From Methanobacteriales archaeon HGW-Methanobacteriales-1 (GTDB lineage Archaea; Methanobacteriota; Methanobacteria; Methanobacteriales; Methanobacteriaceae): a DNA stretch of 64,000 bases. The notes under the pieces are model-generated. The model made no database searches. It was not told where the DNA came from and worked only from the letters and a program-made list of their open reading frames with translations. This document shows, one piece after another, positions 22,439 through 33,500 of this stretch. The stretch lies in contig PGYO01000003.1 in the NCBI GenBank assembly GCA_002839705.1, positions 62,001 through 126,000 of the forward strand, given 5' to 3'. The translations under genes and the position numbers were made by a program. Position 1 is the stretch's first letter. Each line of letters opens with the position of its first letter.

Positions 22439-23062
22439 TTAAGCTACTTTTATTTTCAATTCCTCAATCAAATTTGACAGATTTATACTGACAACAATTT
22501 TCATACTATTTTCAAAATAAATATCGCATGCATTTGAAACTAAACAACAACTGGAAACGCCCTTCTTACGTAAAAAAATCAGTTCCCCACCCTTGTCCTT
22601 GTATTTAGGATAGTAATTTCCCAATACATCTAAAATGAGTTTTCCCTCCTCAAGATTGATTTTTCCAGATTCAAACATTTTATCAATTACATAAACATGA
22701 ATTATTTTCTCAAAATCAAATTTTTCAATTGCTCCCTGTTGTTCTATGAAAAATTTAATTGTGCTTTTAGAAACAATGTTCCGTTCCACTAATTTTTCCC
22801 CATTAAGAACAATTTCCATTAAATTTGGAGAAAGCATATCAGCCAAATCATCGAGCGATATGTCCCCTTTCATGTTTTTTATCTTCTCAACCCTATCCAT
22901 AATCCTTTCCTTCGGAAAAAACGTTTCCTGGCCAGTAAATGTGGATTTTTTAATGAACCACTCTTCAGGAATTAAATTTTTCCTTTTCCAGCGGTAAAGC
23001 TGACCATAAGATATCCCTGTTAATTCCAAAAGCTCTTTTTTGGATATTAAATCTTTTTCCAT
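22439..23062 (-). CDS. DUF4004/YhbD-like MerR-type DNA-binding protein
   Basis: A 207-residue protein with an N-terminal MerR-like helix-turn-helix (SKKELLELTGISYGQLYRWKRKNLIP, here cited in part, about residues 5-30), then a helical region and a C-terminal segment (FLRKKGVSSCCLVSNACDIYF). This resembles YhbD/DUF4004 proteins, which pair with bactofilins. The ATG at 23062 has GGAGTGA about eight bases upstream; the GTG at 23074 overlaps that site and is less likely. It is probably a local regulator or cofactor of the downstream bactofilin gene. Confidence 0.75.
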   Translation of the reverse strand: MEKDLISKKELLELTGISYGQLYRWKRKNLIPEEWFIKKSTFTGQETFFPKERIMDRVEKIKNMKGDISLDDLADMLSPNLMEIVLNGEKLVERNIVSKSTIKFFIEQQGAIEKFDFEKIIHVYVIDKMFESGKINLEEGKLILDVLGNYYPKYKDKGGELIFLRKKGVSSCCLVSNACDIYFENSMKIVVSINLSNLIEELKIKVA

Positions 23063-23363
23063 ATTTAAACTCACTCCAGTATCGAATTTTTACTAATGAA
23101 AACATTTAAGCCAATTATTAATTTGAAACATCAACAGATGATGAAAACGAATCACCTAATAATCTCATGTAACATAACATTGTTTTGCTAATATATAAAG
23201 TTTACTTATGTAGGCTTAAAATGAATTACTAAAAACAGAAAATACAGATTAATACATAAACATGAAATAACATTGTAATTATATTTACTTACAACAATAG
23301 TCAAAACTAGTTATACTTTTTCAGATATATTTACAAGGCTAAAATCCGTTAAGGAGGCATAAA
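23063..23363. promoter_or_regulatory. Divergent promoter region of the bactofilin module and tfuA
   Basis: About 300 bases between divergent genes. The nonamer TAACATTGT occurs twice in direct orientation (about 23176 and 23268). TATATAAAG near 23193-23201 is a TATA-like element. A strong ribosome binding site AAGGAGG precedes the TTG start of tfuA. No ORF or RNA gene is recognised. Confidence 0.4.
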
Positions 23364-24023
23364 TTGAATTTAAGTAGAAAAAATATCATAATATTTGTTG
23401 GGCCATCCCTCAATCATGATGAAGCTAAGTCTATTTTAGATGCAGATTATCGGCCGCCTATTAAAAGAGGAGATATAATATCTGCCTTAAATGATAATCC
23501 AGATGTAATTGGAATAATTGACGGAGTATTCCACCAACAACCCGCAGTTTCACACAGAGAAATACTGGAAGCACTTAATAAAGGAATTGTGGTGGTGGGT
23601 GGTTCTAGTATGGGTGCTTTAAGAGCTTCTGAGCTGGATGAATTGGGAATGATTGGAATAGGATATGTTTATCAGCAATATAAAACAGGAGTAGTTGAAT
23701 CAGACGATGATGTGGCTGTGATTTTAAATCCCCAAACACATGAACAGCTTTCAGATTCACTGATTAGTATTGATTACAATTTAAAAAAGGCCAGAGATTC
23801 AGGAATTCTATCTGACCCGGAACTTCAAAAATTACTAGATATTTCCAAATCCATATTTTACCCCAAAAGAACCTATGAAAAGGTTTTTAAAGAATCTAAT
23901 CTTGATGAAAAAGTTATTGAGTCACTTAAACAATATATTCAAGAACATGGATATGACGTTAAAAGAAAAGACGCCATAGAGGTTTTAAAATATATTAAAA
24001 ATAACTTCCTAGATTCAAATTAA
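23364..24023 (+). CDS. tfuA: TfuA-related McrA glycine thioamidation protein
   Basis: A 219-residue TfuA-like protein, partner of YcaO in making thioglycine on McrA. Family features are the N-terminal IIIFVGPSLNHDEAK, YRPPIKRGDI, IGIIDGVFHQQPAVSHREIL and VVVGGSSMGALRASEL. It starts at TTG 23364 after AAGGAGG. TfuA is thought to deliver sulfur to or stimulate YcaO. The next gene downstream, 150 bp away, is a LarE-like sulfur-insertion enzyme in the same direction. Confidence 0.93.
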   Translation: MNLSRKNIIIFVGPSLNHDEAKSILDADYRPPIKRGDIISALNDNPDVIGIIDGVFHQQPAVSHREILEALNKGIVVVGGSSMGALRASELDELGMIGIGYVYQQYKTGVVESDDDVAVILNPQTHEQLSDSLISIDYNLKKARDSGILSDPELQKLLDISKSIFYPKRTYEKVFKESNLDEKVIESLKQYIQEHGYDVKRKDAIEVLKYIKNNFLDSN

Positions 24024-24180
24024 AGATTGTATCTTTTATAAGTACATAAGATCCAAATCATTCCAAAACTTAAAAGCTTAATTAAAGTGATTCTGTTAAA
24101 AAAAGTTAATTTAGCTTAAAAATAGCAAATATAGCATATAACCAGTAATAATAACATTTCAATAATAAACGGTGATTTTC

Positions 24181-25239
24181 ATGGAAATGACAGAAAAAAT
24201 TAGGCAAGTTAAAGAAGAGCTTAAAGATCAGAAAATGATGATTGCATTTTCAGGAGGGGCCGACAGTACATTACTAGCCAATATAGCCTCAAAAGTCACT
24301 GGAGAGTTCCTTTTAGTTACTGTAGATAATGGAGTGCTACCTAAAGACTGCATAAGCAATGCTAAAAAGATTGCAGATGAAATTGGATTATCACATGAGG
24401 CGGTAATAGAAAATTTTATGCAAGATCCCAATTTTAAAGCTAATAATTCTAATCGATGCTTTATATGTAAAAATAAGATGTATAACAAGTTAGAAGAAAT
24501 TGCTAAAGAGAGAAATTTTCCCATAATTGCTGATGGAACCAATATCAGCGATCTGTTAGAAGATAGACCTGGATTAATGGTTAATTATCAAAAAAATATT
24601 ATAAGTCCTTTGGTAAAAGCTGGAATAAGTCGCGAAGATGTTTTAAATTATTTAAAAGAAAATAACATTAATTATTCCGTGTCCACAACTTGTATGGCCA
24701 CCAGAATATCAACCGGGGATGAAATAACTACCAAAAAAATCAACCGGATATCTTATGCTGAATCTTTAGTAAAAACACTCTCTAAAAATGATATAGTGAG
24801 AGTTCGAGATCAGAAAAGTGTGGCTCAGATTGAGATAGTAGATATTGAACCCATACTAAATTCAAATGTTTTAAAACATATTGATGCTGAATTAAAGGCC
24901 GTGGGTTTTGAAAGAGTTACTTTAGACATTGGAAGTGCAAAAAGAGAAAAGAAGGATCTCGTAGTTTACAAACCCTGCAAGGACGAAAAAAATAAAATAA
25001 TGTTCGAAACAGAACTTCCCTATGAAATTGACATTAAAAACACTTGTAAACAGCTGGAAAGCCTGGGTAAATTAAAGTGCTCAGAATCAATGGGAATTGC
25101 CATGTGTGAAATTGAAGGGCAGAATGTGACCGTTTTTAAAAATGGTAAAATTGTGGCCCGGAAGGTCCAAGATCAAGAAGATGCTGAGAAACTTCTAATA
25201 AAAGTTTTACCTAGAATTAGAAGAATTATTCAAAATTAA
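24181..25239 (+). CDS. LarE-like ATP-dependent sulfurtransferase with C-terminal extension
   Basis: A PP-loop ATPase of 352 residues. The ATP motif FSGGADST lies near residues 22-29, RCFICKNKMYN near 92-102 and TTCMATRIS near 170-178. Three Cys (the CxxC and TTC) match the LarE subgroup in which Cys residues bind a [4Fe-4S] cluster that carries sulfur; this is family knowledge, not shown here. About 90 extra C-terminal residues (around Cys-containing LGKLKCSESMGIAMCE, then DAEKLLIKVLPRI) extend beyond typical LarE. Start ATG 24181 has GGTGA upstream. The tfuA context suggests sulfur supply for thioglycine or another cofactor. Confidence 0.85.
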   Translation: MEMTEKIRQVKEELKDQKMMIAFSGGADSTLLANIASKVTGEFLLVTVDNGVLPKDCISNAKKIADEIGLSHEAVIENFMQDPNFKANNSNRCFICKNKMYNKLEEIAKERNFPIIADGTNISDLLEDRPGLMVNYQKNIISPLVKAGISREDVLNYLKENNINYSVSTTCMATRISTGDEITTKKINRISYAESLVKTLSKNDIVRVRDQKSVAQIEIVDIEPILNSNVLKHIDAELKAVGFERVTLDIGSAKREKKDLVVYKPCKDEKNKIMFETELPYEIDIKNTCKQLESLGKLKCSESMGIAMCEIEGQNVTVFKNGKIVARKVQDQEDAEKLLIKVLPRIRRIIQN

Positions 25240-25379
25240 TTTTAAATATATTTGAATTTTAAAAAATTTACTAACAATAATTATTAAATTATATTTTGTT
25301 AAAAATAATAAAAAAATAACTTTTAAATTCTATATAAAAGAGTAAATAATTATTAGTTAAAACTAAGAATCTATTGGAA

Positions 25380-25829
25380 TTATAATGTCTTCCTTACATT
25401 TTCTTTAATCTTTCTTCTGAAACTAGTTAGTTTAGAAAAGGACCCTCTATCATCTGGACCGTCTAGTGCCAAAACATCTCCAATCAATTCAAAACTTATT
25501 TGATCAGCACAAATCTCATTGAAAGTTAGAATAACTATAGATGATTCTTCCAAACCATCATTAGTTTCAATGTCATAATCAATTAAAAACTCATGATTAG
25601 GTAAGACATCGTAAATAACTTTTTTTACAGCATTTTCAAATAATTCTAGAAAAGTTTCCATCTCAGGAAGGCCCTGCCACCAGCAATATCCCCATAGAAG
25701 CTTTAACTGGATATTTCTAATTGAAACTTCGCCCTTGTTTTTAGCAGCTAGTTTAATTACACCATGAGAAGCAGTTATTCTCAGACTTGGTGAATTTGAT
25801 AAAGTTACTGAATCTTCCATATTAATCAT
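25380..25829 (-). CDS. Conserved hypothetical protein
   Basis: A 149-residue acidic soluble protein I cannot assign. A beta-rich N-terminus ([28 protein letters not shown]), a Trp/Tyr cluster ([17 protein letters not shown], about residues 44-60), then a helix and a beta-rich half ending in a basic tail. It overlaps the 3' end of the CBS gene (start 25829 or ATG 25820; CBS stop at 25822), so translational coupling is likely. Last gene of a four-gene minus-strand run. No signal peptide or membrane span. Confidence 0.6.
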   Translation of the reverse strand: MINMEDSVTLSNSPSLRITASHGVIKLAAKNKGEVSIRNIQLKLLWGYCWWQGLPEMETFLELFENAVKKVIYDVLPNHEFLIDYDIETNDGLEESSIVILTFNEICADQISFELIGDVLALDGPDDRGSFSKLTSFRRKIKENVRKTL

Positions 25830-26658
25830 TTAATGCCCTGATAAGATCTGTAGCCCTTACCAGACCAACTAATTCTCCTTCTAAATTGGTTACTGGTATT
25901 TGTTCTATGTTTCTCTGTTTCATTTTTGAAGCACATGTAGATACAGACGTTCTGGTGTTAACGGTGACCATATCTGATGTGGCAACATCTTTAACGTCCT
26001 TATCAGAAAATTTAAGATGGTTTTTAATAACATAAAGAACACTTTTGCTGTCCCAAGACCATTTGTCACCTTCTGTGCCTACAGAAGTGTTGTGAACCGT
26101 TTTTTCTGATACAACTTCACTTTCATTTATAAAATCAGTTTCCGTGAGCACACCGGTTAATTTTCCATCTTTATTTAGAGAAAGGAGTACTTTTAAGTTA
26201 AAAAAACGCATAATTTCAAAGGCTGTGCTTAATGGAGTCATTTCCCAAGTGGTAGGAATTGTTTTAACCATGTAACCTTCTACAGGATCGTTGATTTCAA
26301 TTTGAGATAGTGCATCTGCTATTAAATCATATGCTGTGATAATACCCACTAGTTCATCGTCATCAACTACGGGAACTCTCCGTATATTGTTCTCAATCAT
26401 TTTAGAAGCCACTTCACGTACATCCTCATCAGAAGAGGTAGTGACTGGATCTCTAGTCATGATAAGAGCTATTTGTTCCTCGTCAGGATTTCCAACCAGA
26501 TCAGAACGGGTTACTATACCAACAAGTTTTTTAGTTCCTTCTTTGACAACAGGCACTCCAGATACATTGGTCTTTCGCATAAGACTCATTGCATTGGCAC
26601 GATTGCCGGGAACTTTTACATAGTGAATTTCATCAGACATAATGTCTTTTACTAGCAT
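25822..26658 (-). CDS. Protein with four CBS domains
   Basis: A 278-residue protein built entirely of two Bateman modules. CBS units: about 1-55 ([12 protein letters not shown]...[21 protein letters not shown]), 60-115 ([12 protein letters not shown]...[20 protein letters not shown]), 125-185 ([13 protein letters not shown]...LTGVLTETD) and 215-278 ([13 protein letters not shown]...[22 protein letters not shown]). CBS pairs bind adenine nucleotides or SAM and regulate partners. No enzymatic domain is attached. Cotranscription with the universal stress protein upstream suggests an energy- or stress-sensing role, which is inference. Confidence 0.93.
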   Translation of the reverse strand: MLVKDIMSDEIHYVKVPGNRANAMSLMRKTNVSGVPVVKEGTKKLVGIVTRSDLVGNPDEEQIALIMTRDPVTTSSDEDVREVASKMIENNIRRVPVVDDDELVGIITAYDLIADALSQIEINDPVEGYMVKTIPTTWEMTPLSTAFEIMRFFNLKVLLSLNKDGKLTGVLTETDFINESEVVSEKTVHNTSVGTEGDKWSWDSKSVLYVIKNHLKFSDKDVKDVATSDMVTVNTRTSVSTCASKMKQRNIEQIPVTNLEGELVGLVRATDLIRALND

Positions 26659-26731
26659 TATTACACCAACTACAGTTTATTAATATGTTAAATTAAATAA
26701 ATTAAAAAAAAATCGGTAATTTATATTATTT

Positions 26732-27163
26732 TTAATGAACAACTAAAACTGGACAAATAGATGACCTAACAACATTTTCGGCCACACTTCCCAATAGGAA
26801 TCTATCAAGACCATGTTTTCCAGAAGTTCCAACAACCACCAGATCAATTTCTTCTTCTTTAATTGTTTTTAAAACTACATCCGCAGGAGAGCCATCTTCA
26901 TTTCTTAAAGTTATTTTAATATCCTCATCATACTCTTCAACCAGTTTAGAAACATTTTCCAATGATTTAGATGCCTCTTCATGAAGCATTTCTTTAATTC
27001 TGACAATTACATCATCCAAAGGAAGACCGATTAAAGAAGACGTATCAGTTACACTCAAAGCAATTATTTCAGCACCACTAGTCTTAGCAATCCATAAAGC
27101 ATGTTCGGTAGCTTTATTAGCATATTCAGAACCATCGGTAGGTAATAGAATTTTTTTGTACAT
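26732..27163 (-). CDS. Universal stress protein UspA family
   Basis: A 143-residue single-domain Usp. N-terminal [16 protein letters not shown] and the ATP-binding loop [21 protein letters not shown] (cited in part; G-2X-G-9X-G pattern, about residues 112-131) are intact, so this is the nucleotide-binding type related to MJ0577. It ends 73 bp before the CBS gene and starts 4 bp after the amidohydrolase stop, so the run is likely an operon. Confidence 0.94.
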   Translation of the reverse strand: MYKKILLPTDGSEYANKATEHALWIAKTSGAEIIALSVTDTSSLIGLPLDDVIVRIKEMLHEEASKSLENVSKLVEEYDEDIKITLRNEDGSPADVVLKTIKEEEIDLVVVGTSGKHGLDRFLLGSVAENVVRSSICPVLVVH

Positions 27164-27167
27164 TGGC

Positions 27168-28325
27168 TCACCTCATATATACTATCTTACCTTTCCTAAT
27201 TAAACATATTATATTTTTCGATTCAGTTCTATTGATAATGGAAAGCCAAGGATTTTTAGATAACTGTTTAACCAGCATAATATCTGCCACATAACCTTCT
27301 TTTATAAGTCCAGCATCAAGTCCCCATGCCTTAGAAACATTAGTAGTTGCCATTTTAAGGACATCTAAAGGTGATAAATATTTTTTAGAATATCCACGGG
27401 TAGTTTTAAGTGCATATTCCATTTCTCGAAACATATTTGGAGAATTGAACATTAAATTGTCAGTTCCCAAAAGGATGTTTATTTTATTATGTAACATGTC
27501 CATTATAGGAGGTATTCCTACCGAAAGAAGCCCATTGGACCTTGGACAGCAAACTACCGATGCATTATTTGAATATATTGCTCTAAAATCTAGTTTTTGA
27601 GGATAGGTAAGATGAATCAGAAGTTTAAATCCGCTTTCTACAGCCCTTTCAACTTCACTTTTCCCAGTACGTTCAATTGAATCCTTTTGAACTTTTTCGT
27701 GTTCGGCTACATGAATAGAAGCAATTTTACCCTGTTTTTCACATTCTTCAACGATTATTTTGGCGGTTTCGTCAGTTATTTCTCCAAATCCACTGGGAGC
27801 AATACCATCACAGTGTTTTAAGAGCTTTTTCAATTTTGACCGAACTTCGATCTCATTAGCTTCTGAATCAAAAATTATTGAATCTCGGCCCAGAACAATT
27901 TTATTAATGGGAATATCTTCTGAGGCCTTTTCCAGTAATTTAATCCCCCCAATTCCCCCTTCCCGGTAATCAATAAAAGTCGTGGTTCCTGTATCCAGCA
28001 TTTCCCACATGGCATTTTTCATGGATTGAATTAAATCTGGTGAAGAACTTGATTCGAGAATTTGATGTTTAATACCATATGGTGGCTTTACTATATCATC
28101 AATAGATTTTCCATCACCAGCATCCATGGCCACAGCATCCCCTATATGAGTATGGGCATTAATAAAAGAAGGTAAAACAATACAACCACTAGCATCAATT
28201 TTATCCGGTGATGAAATTTTATCCGATGTAATTTCCTGTATAACACCATCTTCAATTGCTATGTTAACTTTTTCAGGATTTAAATCCCTTCCAGTAAGTA
28301 CCAGGCCATTTTCTATAACTAGCAT
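27168..28325 (-). CDS. Amidohydrolase / deaminase family protein
   Basis: A 385-residue metal-dependent hydrolase of the TrzN/SsnA/MtaD-like group. Metal and catalytic residues are visible: HTHIGDA (about residues 56-62), ASIHVAEH (His near 200), a later His in LLIHLTYPQ and the Asp in LLGTDNLMF. Shorter than methanogen 5'-deoxyadenosine deaminase (DadD, about 420), and the N-terminal half differs, so it may deaminate another purine or guanine-like substrate. ATG 28325 is preferred to the TTG at 28334 because the TTG lies in the GGGGTTGA ribosome site. Cotranscribed with the stress protein by a 4-bp gap. Confidence 0.82.
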   Translation of the reverse strand: MLVIENGLVLTGRDLNPEKVNIAIEDGVIQEITSDKISSPDKIDASGCIVLPSFINAHTHIGDAVAMDAGDGKSIDDIVKPPYGIKHQILESSSSPDLIQSMKNAMWEMLDTGTTTFIDYREGGIGGIKLLEKASEDIPINKIVLGRDSIIFDSEANEIEVRSKLKKLLKHCDGIAPSGFGEITDETAKIIVEECEKQGKIASIHVAEHEKVQKDSIERTGKSEVERAVESGFKLLIHLTYPQKLDFRAIYSNNASVVCCPRSNGLLSVGIPPIMDMLHNKINILLGTDNLMFNSPNMFREMEYALKTTRGYSKKYLSPLDVLKMATTNVSKAWGLDAGLIKEGYVADIMLVKQLSKNPWLSIINRTESKNIICLIRKGKIVYMR

Positions 28326-28640
28326 GAAATTCAACCCCGATTGATAGATGAATATTGGATAAATGAATAATAAAAATATTACAAGAATAATATGTGCTTT
28401 TCTTAGTTAAATAATTTGAATTAAAAATAACAAATAAATGGCTTAATTCATTTAATTTACAAGCCCTAAAATGAACTAATTGGGTAAAATCAATTAATAT
28501 AAATTATTTCAAGAATTTGAAAAAAATAACCCGAAGTTATGATGAAATAATTGAATAATAAACTAAAATAAAAATAGTTAATAAACTAAATAAAAAACGT
28601 TTTAAAATAAGCTAAAATAAAAAAAATAGAACATAAAAAG
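28326..28640. other. AT-rich intergenic region
   Basis: About 315 bases between two minus-strand genes, with many AAATAAA and AACTAAA-like runs near 28555-28625 just after the secreted protein gene. It should hold the terminator of that gene and the promoter of the amidohydrolase operon. I see no RNA gene or ORF. Confidence 0.4.
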
Positions 28641-30308
28641 CTAGAATCTTCTTATGTTATTGGTCTCACTTTTTTCAGATACTCGGTTAGTGTAGTCAAC
28701 TTTGGCCTTTCCATGTTTATAATAATATTTAGTAATTTTTACCGTTGTTGAATAACCTGGTTTTAATGATTTAACATACACTTGACGGTAATGTTTTTTT
28801 GAAGAAGTCCCAGGCCATATTCGTACATAAACTCCCTTGGAAGTGGCAGTTCCCTTATTTTTAATTTTTATATATCTTTTACTGCCAGATTTTTTAATGG
28901 ATACAATGTAGAGGTCTGGTTTTGGGTTTCCAACTTTTATAGTATTAGATTTTGTGCTAGATTTTGCATAAGTATCCATTGCAGTTAAGGAAACTTTATA
29001 ATATCCTTCCTTAGAAAATGCGTGGGTCACTGACTGTCCTGTTGCCGTAGCGCCATCTCCAAAGTTCCAGTACAAAGAACTTATACTGTCATTATAATCT
29101 GGATCATAAGATGTAGATGTGAAAGTCGTCTTTGCCCAAACAAGAGGGTTAGATGGTGAAGCTGTGAATCCAACTACCGGGGCCCTATCTTGAACACTCA
29201 CAGATTTATAAGCTGTAGAAGTTTGGTTTTTACTGTTGGTTACGGTATGTGTAACCAAATAGGTTCCAAATGAGCCAAAATCATGTTTTATGCTTTGAGT
29301 ACTAACGGTTTCAATATCAGCGCTGCCATCACCAAAATTCCAAGCGTATTTCACAATCGTATCTTTTACATCACAAGAGAATTCTGTGAAGGTGATTATC
29401 GTAGCAACATAATTATTTTGAGCTGCAGTAAATGCAGATACTAATAATTTAGTTTTATCACCATTATACCAAGCATTAGCAGCTATAGAATTATATGCAC
29501 TAACTTGAGAAGCTTTAGGGAACGAGTATGACCAGTTTCCAGTGAAAGCAACAGACTTATCATTACTTCTTGAAATAGTAGTTCCATTATAATAGTAATT
29601 GGTGGTAAGTTTTTCCTTATAAAATCCTATTTTATTATTAGCATCAGCTAATGAAGTGGCCCCATTCAAAAATGCTTTAATTATATCTCCACCATAATAG
29701 GCAGAAGCATAATAACTAGTTCCTGCACCAGTGAACATTTTAGCGAAATTATATATTGTTGATACGGGATTAGCAACTTGCTTTCCTTCCACATCTCCAG
29801 TAGAGAAACATGCATGGAATAAAAAGGCCATACTATTTGATTTTAATGGAGCATTAAATATCTGACCAGACCATCCTTGCCTCATGTTATCCCCGATACC
29901 CCAAATAAACTCATTTCCAGAGGTATCACTTGGGGGAGCATATCCTACTAATGAGAAAGGAGGTGTGGCAGTTCCACCATTTCCATTATAATGTCCAGAT
30001 TGGTATCCACCATGGCCAATATAAATAACCGCATCTGCGTTGTACATGGCCTTTAAAATGTTAGTTGAAGTTGCATTTTTACCATAAAGTTCAACTAATT
30101 TGCTGCCAGTATATCCTTTATTCTTAAGAGCCGTAGCTATTTGTTTAGCATCAGTTAAGTAATCAGCAGGTAAATCCGAACTGGGGGATCCAATAATAAC
30201 TATGTGGGCCTGTGCAGTTGGTACACTTGCCAAACCGAACACTAAAAGCGAAGCTAGAAGTGTTAAAGAAAGTAAATAACCTTTAAATTTCTTATTTTTT
30301 CCATCCAT
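28641..30308 (-). CDS. Secreted caspase-like (clan CD) protein with two PKD domains and a CARDB domain
   Basis: A 555-residue exported protein. Signal peptide: basic N-terminus, hydrophobic stretch at 11-28, predicted cut after AQA near residue 34. The N-terminal domain (35-285) has a caspase/gingipain-like His-Cys pair: His99 in VIYIGHGG and Cys167 in FLFHACFSTG, each following a hydrophobic strand as in clan CD peptidases. Then come two PKD domains (about 290-375 and 377-460, each with WNFGDG) and a C-terminal CARDB domain (about 464-555). PKD and CARDB are extracellular adhesion folds. There is no obvious cell-surface anchor, so it is secreted or wall-associated. Protease activity is inferred. 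Confidence 0.82.
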   Translation of the reverse strand: MDGKNKKFKGYLLSLTLLASLLVFGLASVPTAQAHIVIIGSPSSDLPADYLTDAKQIATALKNKGYTGSKLVELYGKNATSTNILKAMYNADAVIYIGHGGYQSGHYNGNGGTATPPFSLVGYAPPSDTSGNEFIWGIGDNMRQGWSGQIFNAPLKSNSMAFLFHACFSTGDVEGKQVANPVSTIYNFAKMFTGAGTSYYASAYYGGDIIKAFLNGATSLADANNKIGFYKEKLTTNYYYNGTTISRSNDKSVAFTGNWSYSFPKASQVSAYNSIAANAWYNGDKTKLLVSAFTAAQNNYVATIITFTEFSCDVKDTIVKYAWNFGDGSADIETVSTQSIKHDFGSFGTYLVTHTVTNSKNQTSTAYKSVSVQDRAPVVGFTASPSNPLVWAKTTFTSTSYDPDYNDSISSLYWNFGDGATATGQSVTHAFSKEGYYKVSLTAMDTYAKSSTKSNTIKVGNPKPDLYIVSIKKSGSKRYIKIKNKGTATSKGVYVRIWPGTSSKKHYRQVYVKSLKPGYSTTVKITKYYYKHGKAKVDYTNRVSEKSETNNIRRF

Positions 30309-30561
30309 AGTATTACCTCCCCATGATTTTTAAATAATTGAATAATATTAAGTTTTTCTTTAATTTCATTTTTTTCACAAGTATATAAAATTATTGTATA
30401 TAATTCTATTTATTCACCAATATAATAATATTTCAATTAATTAATGTGAGATTGTTCACCAAAAACAATCAGGAATTTTTTAGTGCAATATATAACAAAA
30501 AAAAGATGAAAAAATAATTCCTAAAAAAGTTTTTTAAATAATAAATAAAGTAAAAAATGAA

Positions 30562-33500
30562 TTAAAGATTATGGTATTCATTGAGTGACTTAACCACGAT
30601 TTTTCCATCTTTTACTTCTTCAATAGCATTTAAAGCAGCTCGAGCACCAGCTAAAGTTGTCACATAAGGAATTCCCAACTCTATAGCCATTCGACGAATA
30701 AGATAACCATCATCAGCAGATTGTTTTCCAGAAGGAGTATTTATTATAAGACCAATCTCTTTATCTAATATAGATTCTCGTATATTCGGAGATCCTTGAC
30801 TAACCTTCCTTATGACTTCAATATCTGCCACATCTTCCACTGCTTTTGCTGTTCCTTGAGTAGCAACAATATCAAAGCCCAATTCATCAGCTTTCTTTAC
30901 AATATCCTGAATCTTATCCTTATCTGCATCTCGAACACTGATAAAGACTTTTCCTTCAGTTAAAAGATCCATGTTGGCTGAAAGCTGAGACTTATAATAA
31001 GCCAGGCCAAAGTTGTCATCAATACCCATACTTTCCCCAGTAGATTTCATTTCCGGGCCTAAAATTGAATCAGACTCGGGCAATTTAATGAATGGGAAAA
31101 CAGATTCTTTTACTGCCACGTGGTTGATTTTAATTTCATCCTTAAGGCCTAAATCGCCCAATTTTTTGCCAATCATGAGTAATGCTGCAATTTTGGCCAG
31201 TGGAATGCCCACTGCTTTGCTAACGAAGGGTACTGTACGGCTGGCCCGTGGGTTGGCTTCCAATATGTAAACCTTCGGTTCATTATCAGAGTCCATTTTT
31301 ACAGCGTATTGGATGTTCATTAATCCAACAACCCCTAATTCCAGAGCCAAATCGTGAGTATATTCTTTAATAGTGTTTAAAGTATCTTCGGGAATACTTT
31401 GTGGTGGAATAACACAGGCTGAGTCTCCAGAGTGAACTCCCGCTTCTTCAATGTGTTCCATGATACCTCCAATGAAAACATCGTCCCCATCACAGAGAGC
31501 ATCCACATCAACTTCAATAGCATCTTCCAAAAATTTATCTACCAGAATAGGATGCTTTGGAGAAATTTTAACGGCTTCTTTCATGTATTCTCGAAGCTCA
31601 TCATCATCATATACTATTTGCATGGCCCGACCACCTAGAACATAAGATGGTCTCACTAGAACTGGGAATCCTATCCTTTCAGCAACTTTTCGCGCATCTT
31701 CAAAAGATTTAGCAATTCCATAAGGTGCCTGAGGTATTTCCAGCTTTTCTAATACATGAGTAAATTGTTCTCGGTCTTCAACCCGGTCAATACTCTCGTG
31801 AGGAGTTCCCATGATTTTAACACCTTCTTCAGCCAGAGGTACTGCCAGGTTTATGGAGGTCTGTCCTCCAAATTGCACAACTACTCCTTCTGGTTTTTCT
31901 TTATCCATTATGCCCATGACATCTTCCAAAGTGAGAGGTTCAAAATAGAGCTTACTAGAGATATCATAATCAGTACTAACCGTTTCCGGATTGTTGTTAA
32001 TGACTATGGTTTCTATCCCTTCATCTTTAAGGGCTAAAGAGGCATGTACACAGCAATAATCAAATTCAATACCTTGTCCAATCCTTATAGGGCCCGCACC
32101 AATAATAGCAATTTTTCGCTCGTTGGAAACTGGCACTTCGTCTTCCATATCATAATTACCATAATAATAAGGAGTTTTAGCTTCAAATTCTGCAGCACAA
32201 GTATCTACCATTTTATAGGTAGGCACAATTCCAGCATCTTTTCGAAGTTTTCTAATTTCTGATTCTTCCAGGCCAGTTATTAAAGCAAGTTCAGCATCAG
32301 CAAAACCCATTTTCTTGGCTTTGTGCATTAATTTAGGATCCTTAATAGAATCAGAGTTTAATTGCTTTTCAAAATTAATAATATTCAATATTTTATATAA
32401 GAAAAATTTGTCAATTTGAGTAATATGATGAATTTCATTTACACTGGTTCCCTGCTTTAAGGCCGTGTAAACCTGAAACATTCGCTCATCAGTAGGATTG
32501 GCCAGATCGTCCCGGGTAAAAGAAACCTCTTCAAAACCATATCGACCAATATCCAGAGAACGGATGGCTTTATGGAGAGATTGTTCAATGGTTCGTCCGA
32601 TGGCCATTACTTCACCAGTGGACTTCATCTGCACCCCAATTTTTTTGCTTATGCCTTTGAATTTGTCAAAGGGCCATCGCGGTATCTTGGCCACTACATA
32701 ATCCAGTGTGGGCTCAAAAGAAGCCGGCGTTTCCTTGGTGATGTCATTTTGGATCTCATCTAAAGTCATTCCAATAGCTATTTTAGCTGAGATTTTGGCA
32801 ATAGGGTAACCAGTTGCCTTAGAAGCTAGGGCACTGCTCCGGCTCACACGAGGGTTTACTTCAATTACTTTGTACTCTCTGGTTTCCGGGTGAAAGGCAA
32901 ACTGTATGTTACATCCACCCTGGATTTTCAAAGCCCTTATAATCTTAATGGATGCATTTCTTAATCTCTGGTTGTCCACGTCACTCAGGGTCTGGGAGGG
33001 AGCTACTACTATACTTTCTCCAGTGTGGATCCCCATAGGATCAATATTTTCCATATTACAGATAATAACACAGGTGTCATTTTTGTCCCGTATCACCTCG
33101 TATTCAAACTCTTTCCATCCCATAACAGATTGATCAATGAGTACTTGACTGATAAAGCTCATGTCCAGTCCACGGGTGGCTATTTCAATGAGTTCTTCTT
33201 CCTTGTAGGCCACCCCACCACCAGTACCACCTAATGTAAAAGCAGGCCTTACAATAACCGGATATCCAATCTCTTTCACAGCTTCTAAGGCTTCATCAAG
33301 TGATTTTACAGCTTTAGCTTTGGGAACTGGCTCATTGAGTTCTTTCATGAAAATATCAAATAAGTCCCGATCTTCTACATTACGTATGATTTCTACAGTA
33401 GACCCCAAGACTTTAATTCCTTCCAGGGCATTAATCTCTTCCAGCCCCGTGACCACATTGAGTCCAGTTTGTCCACCCATGGTAGGTAAAACAGCATCTG

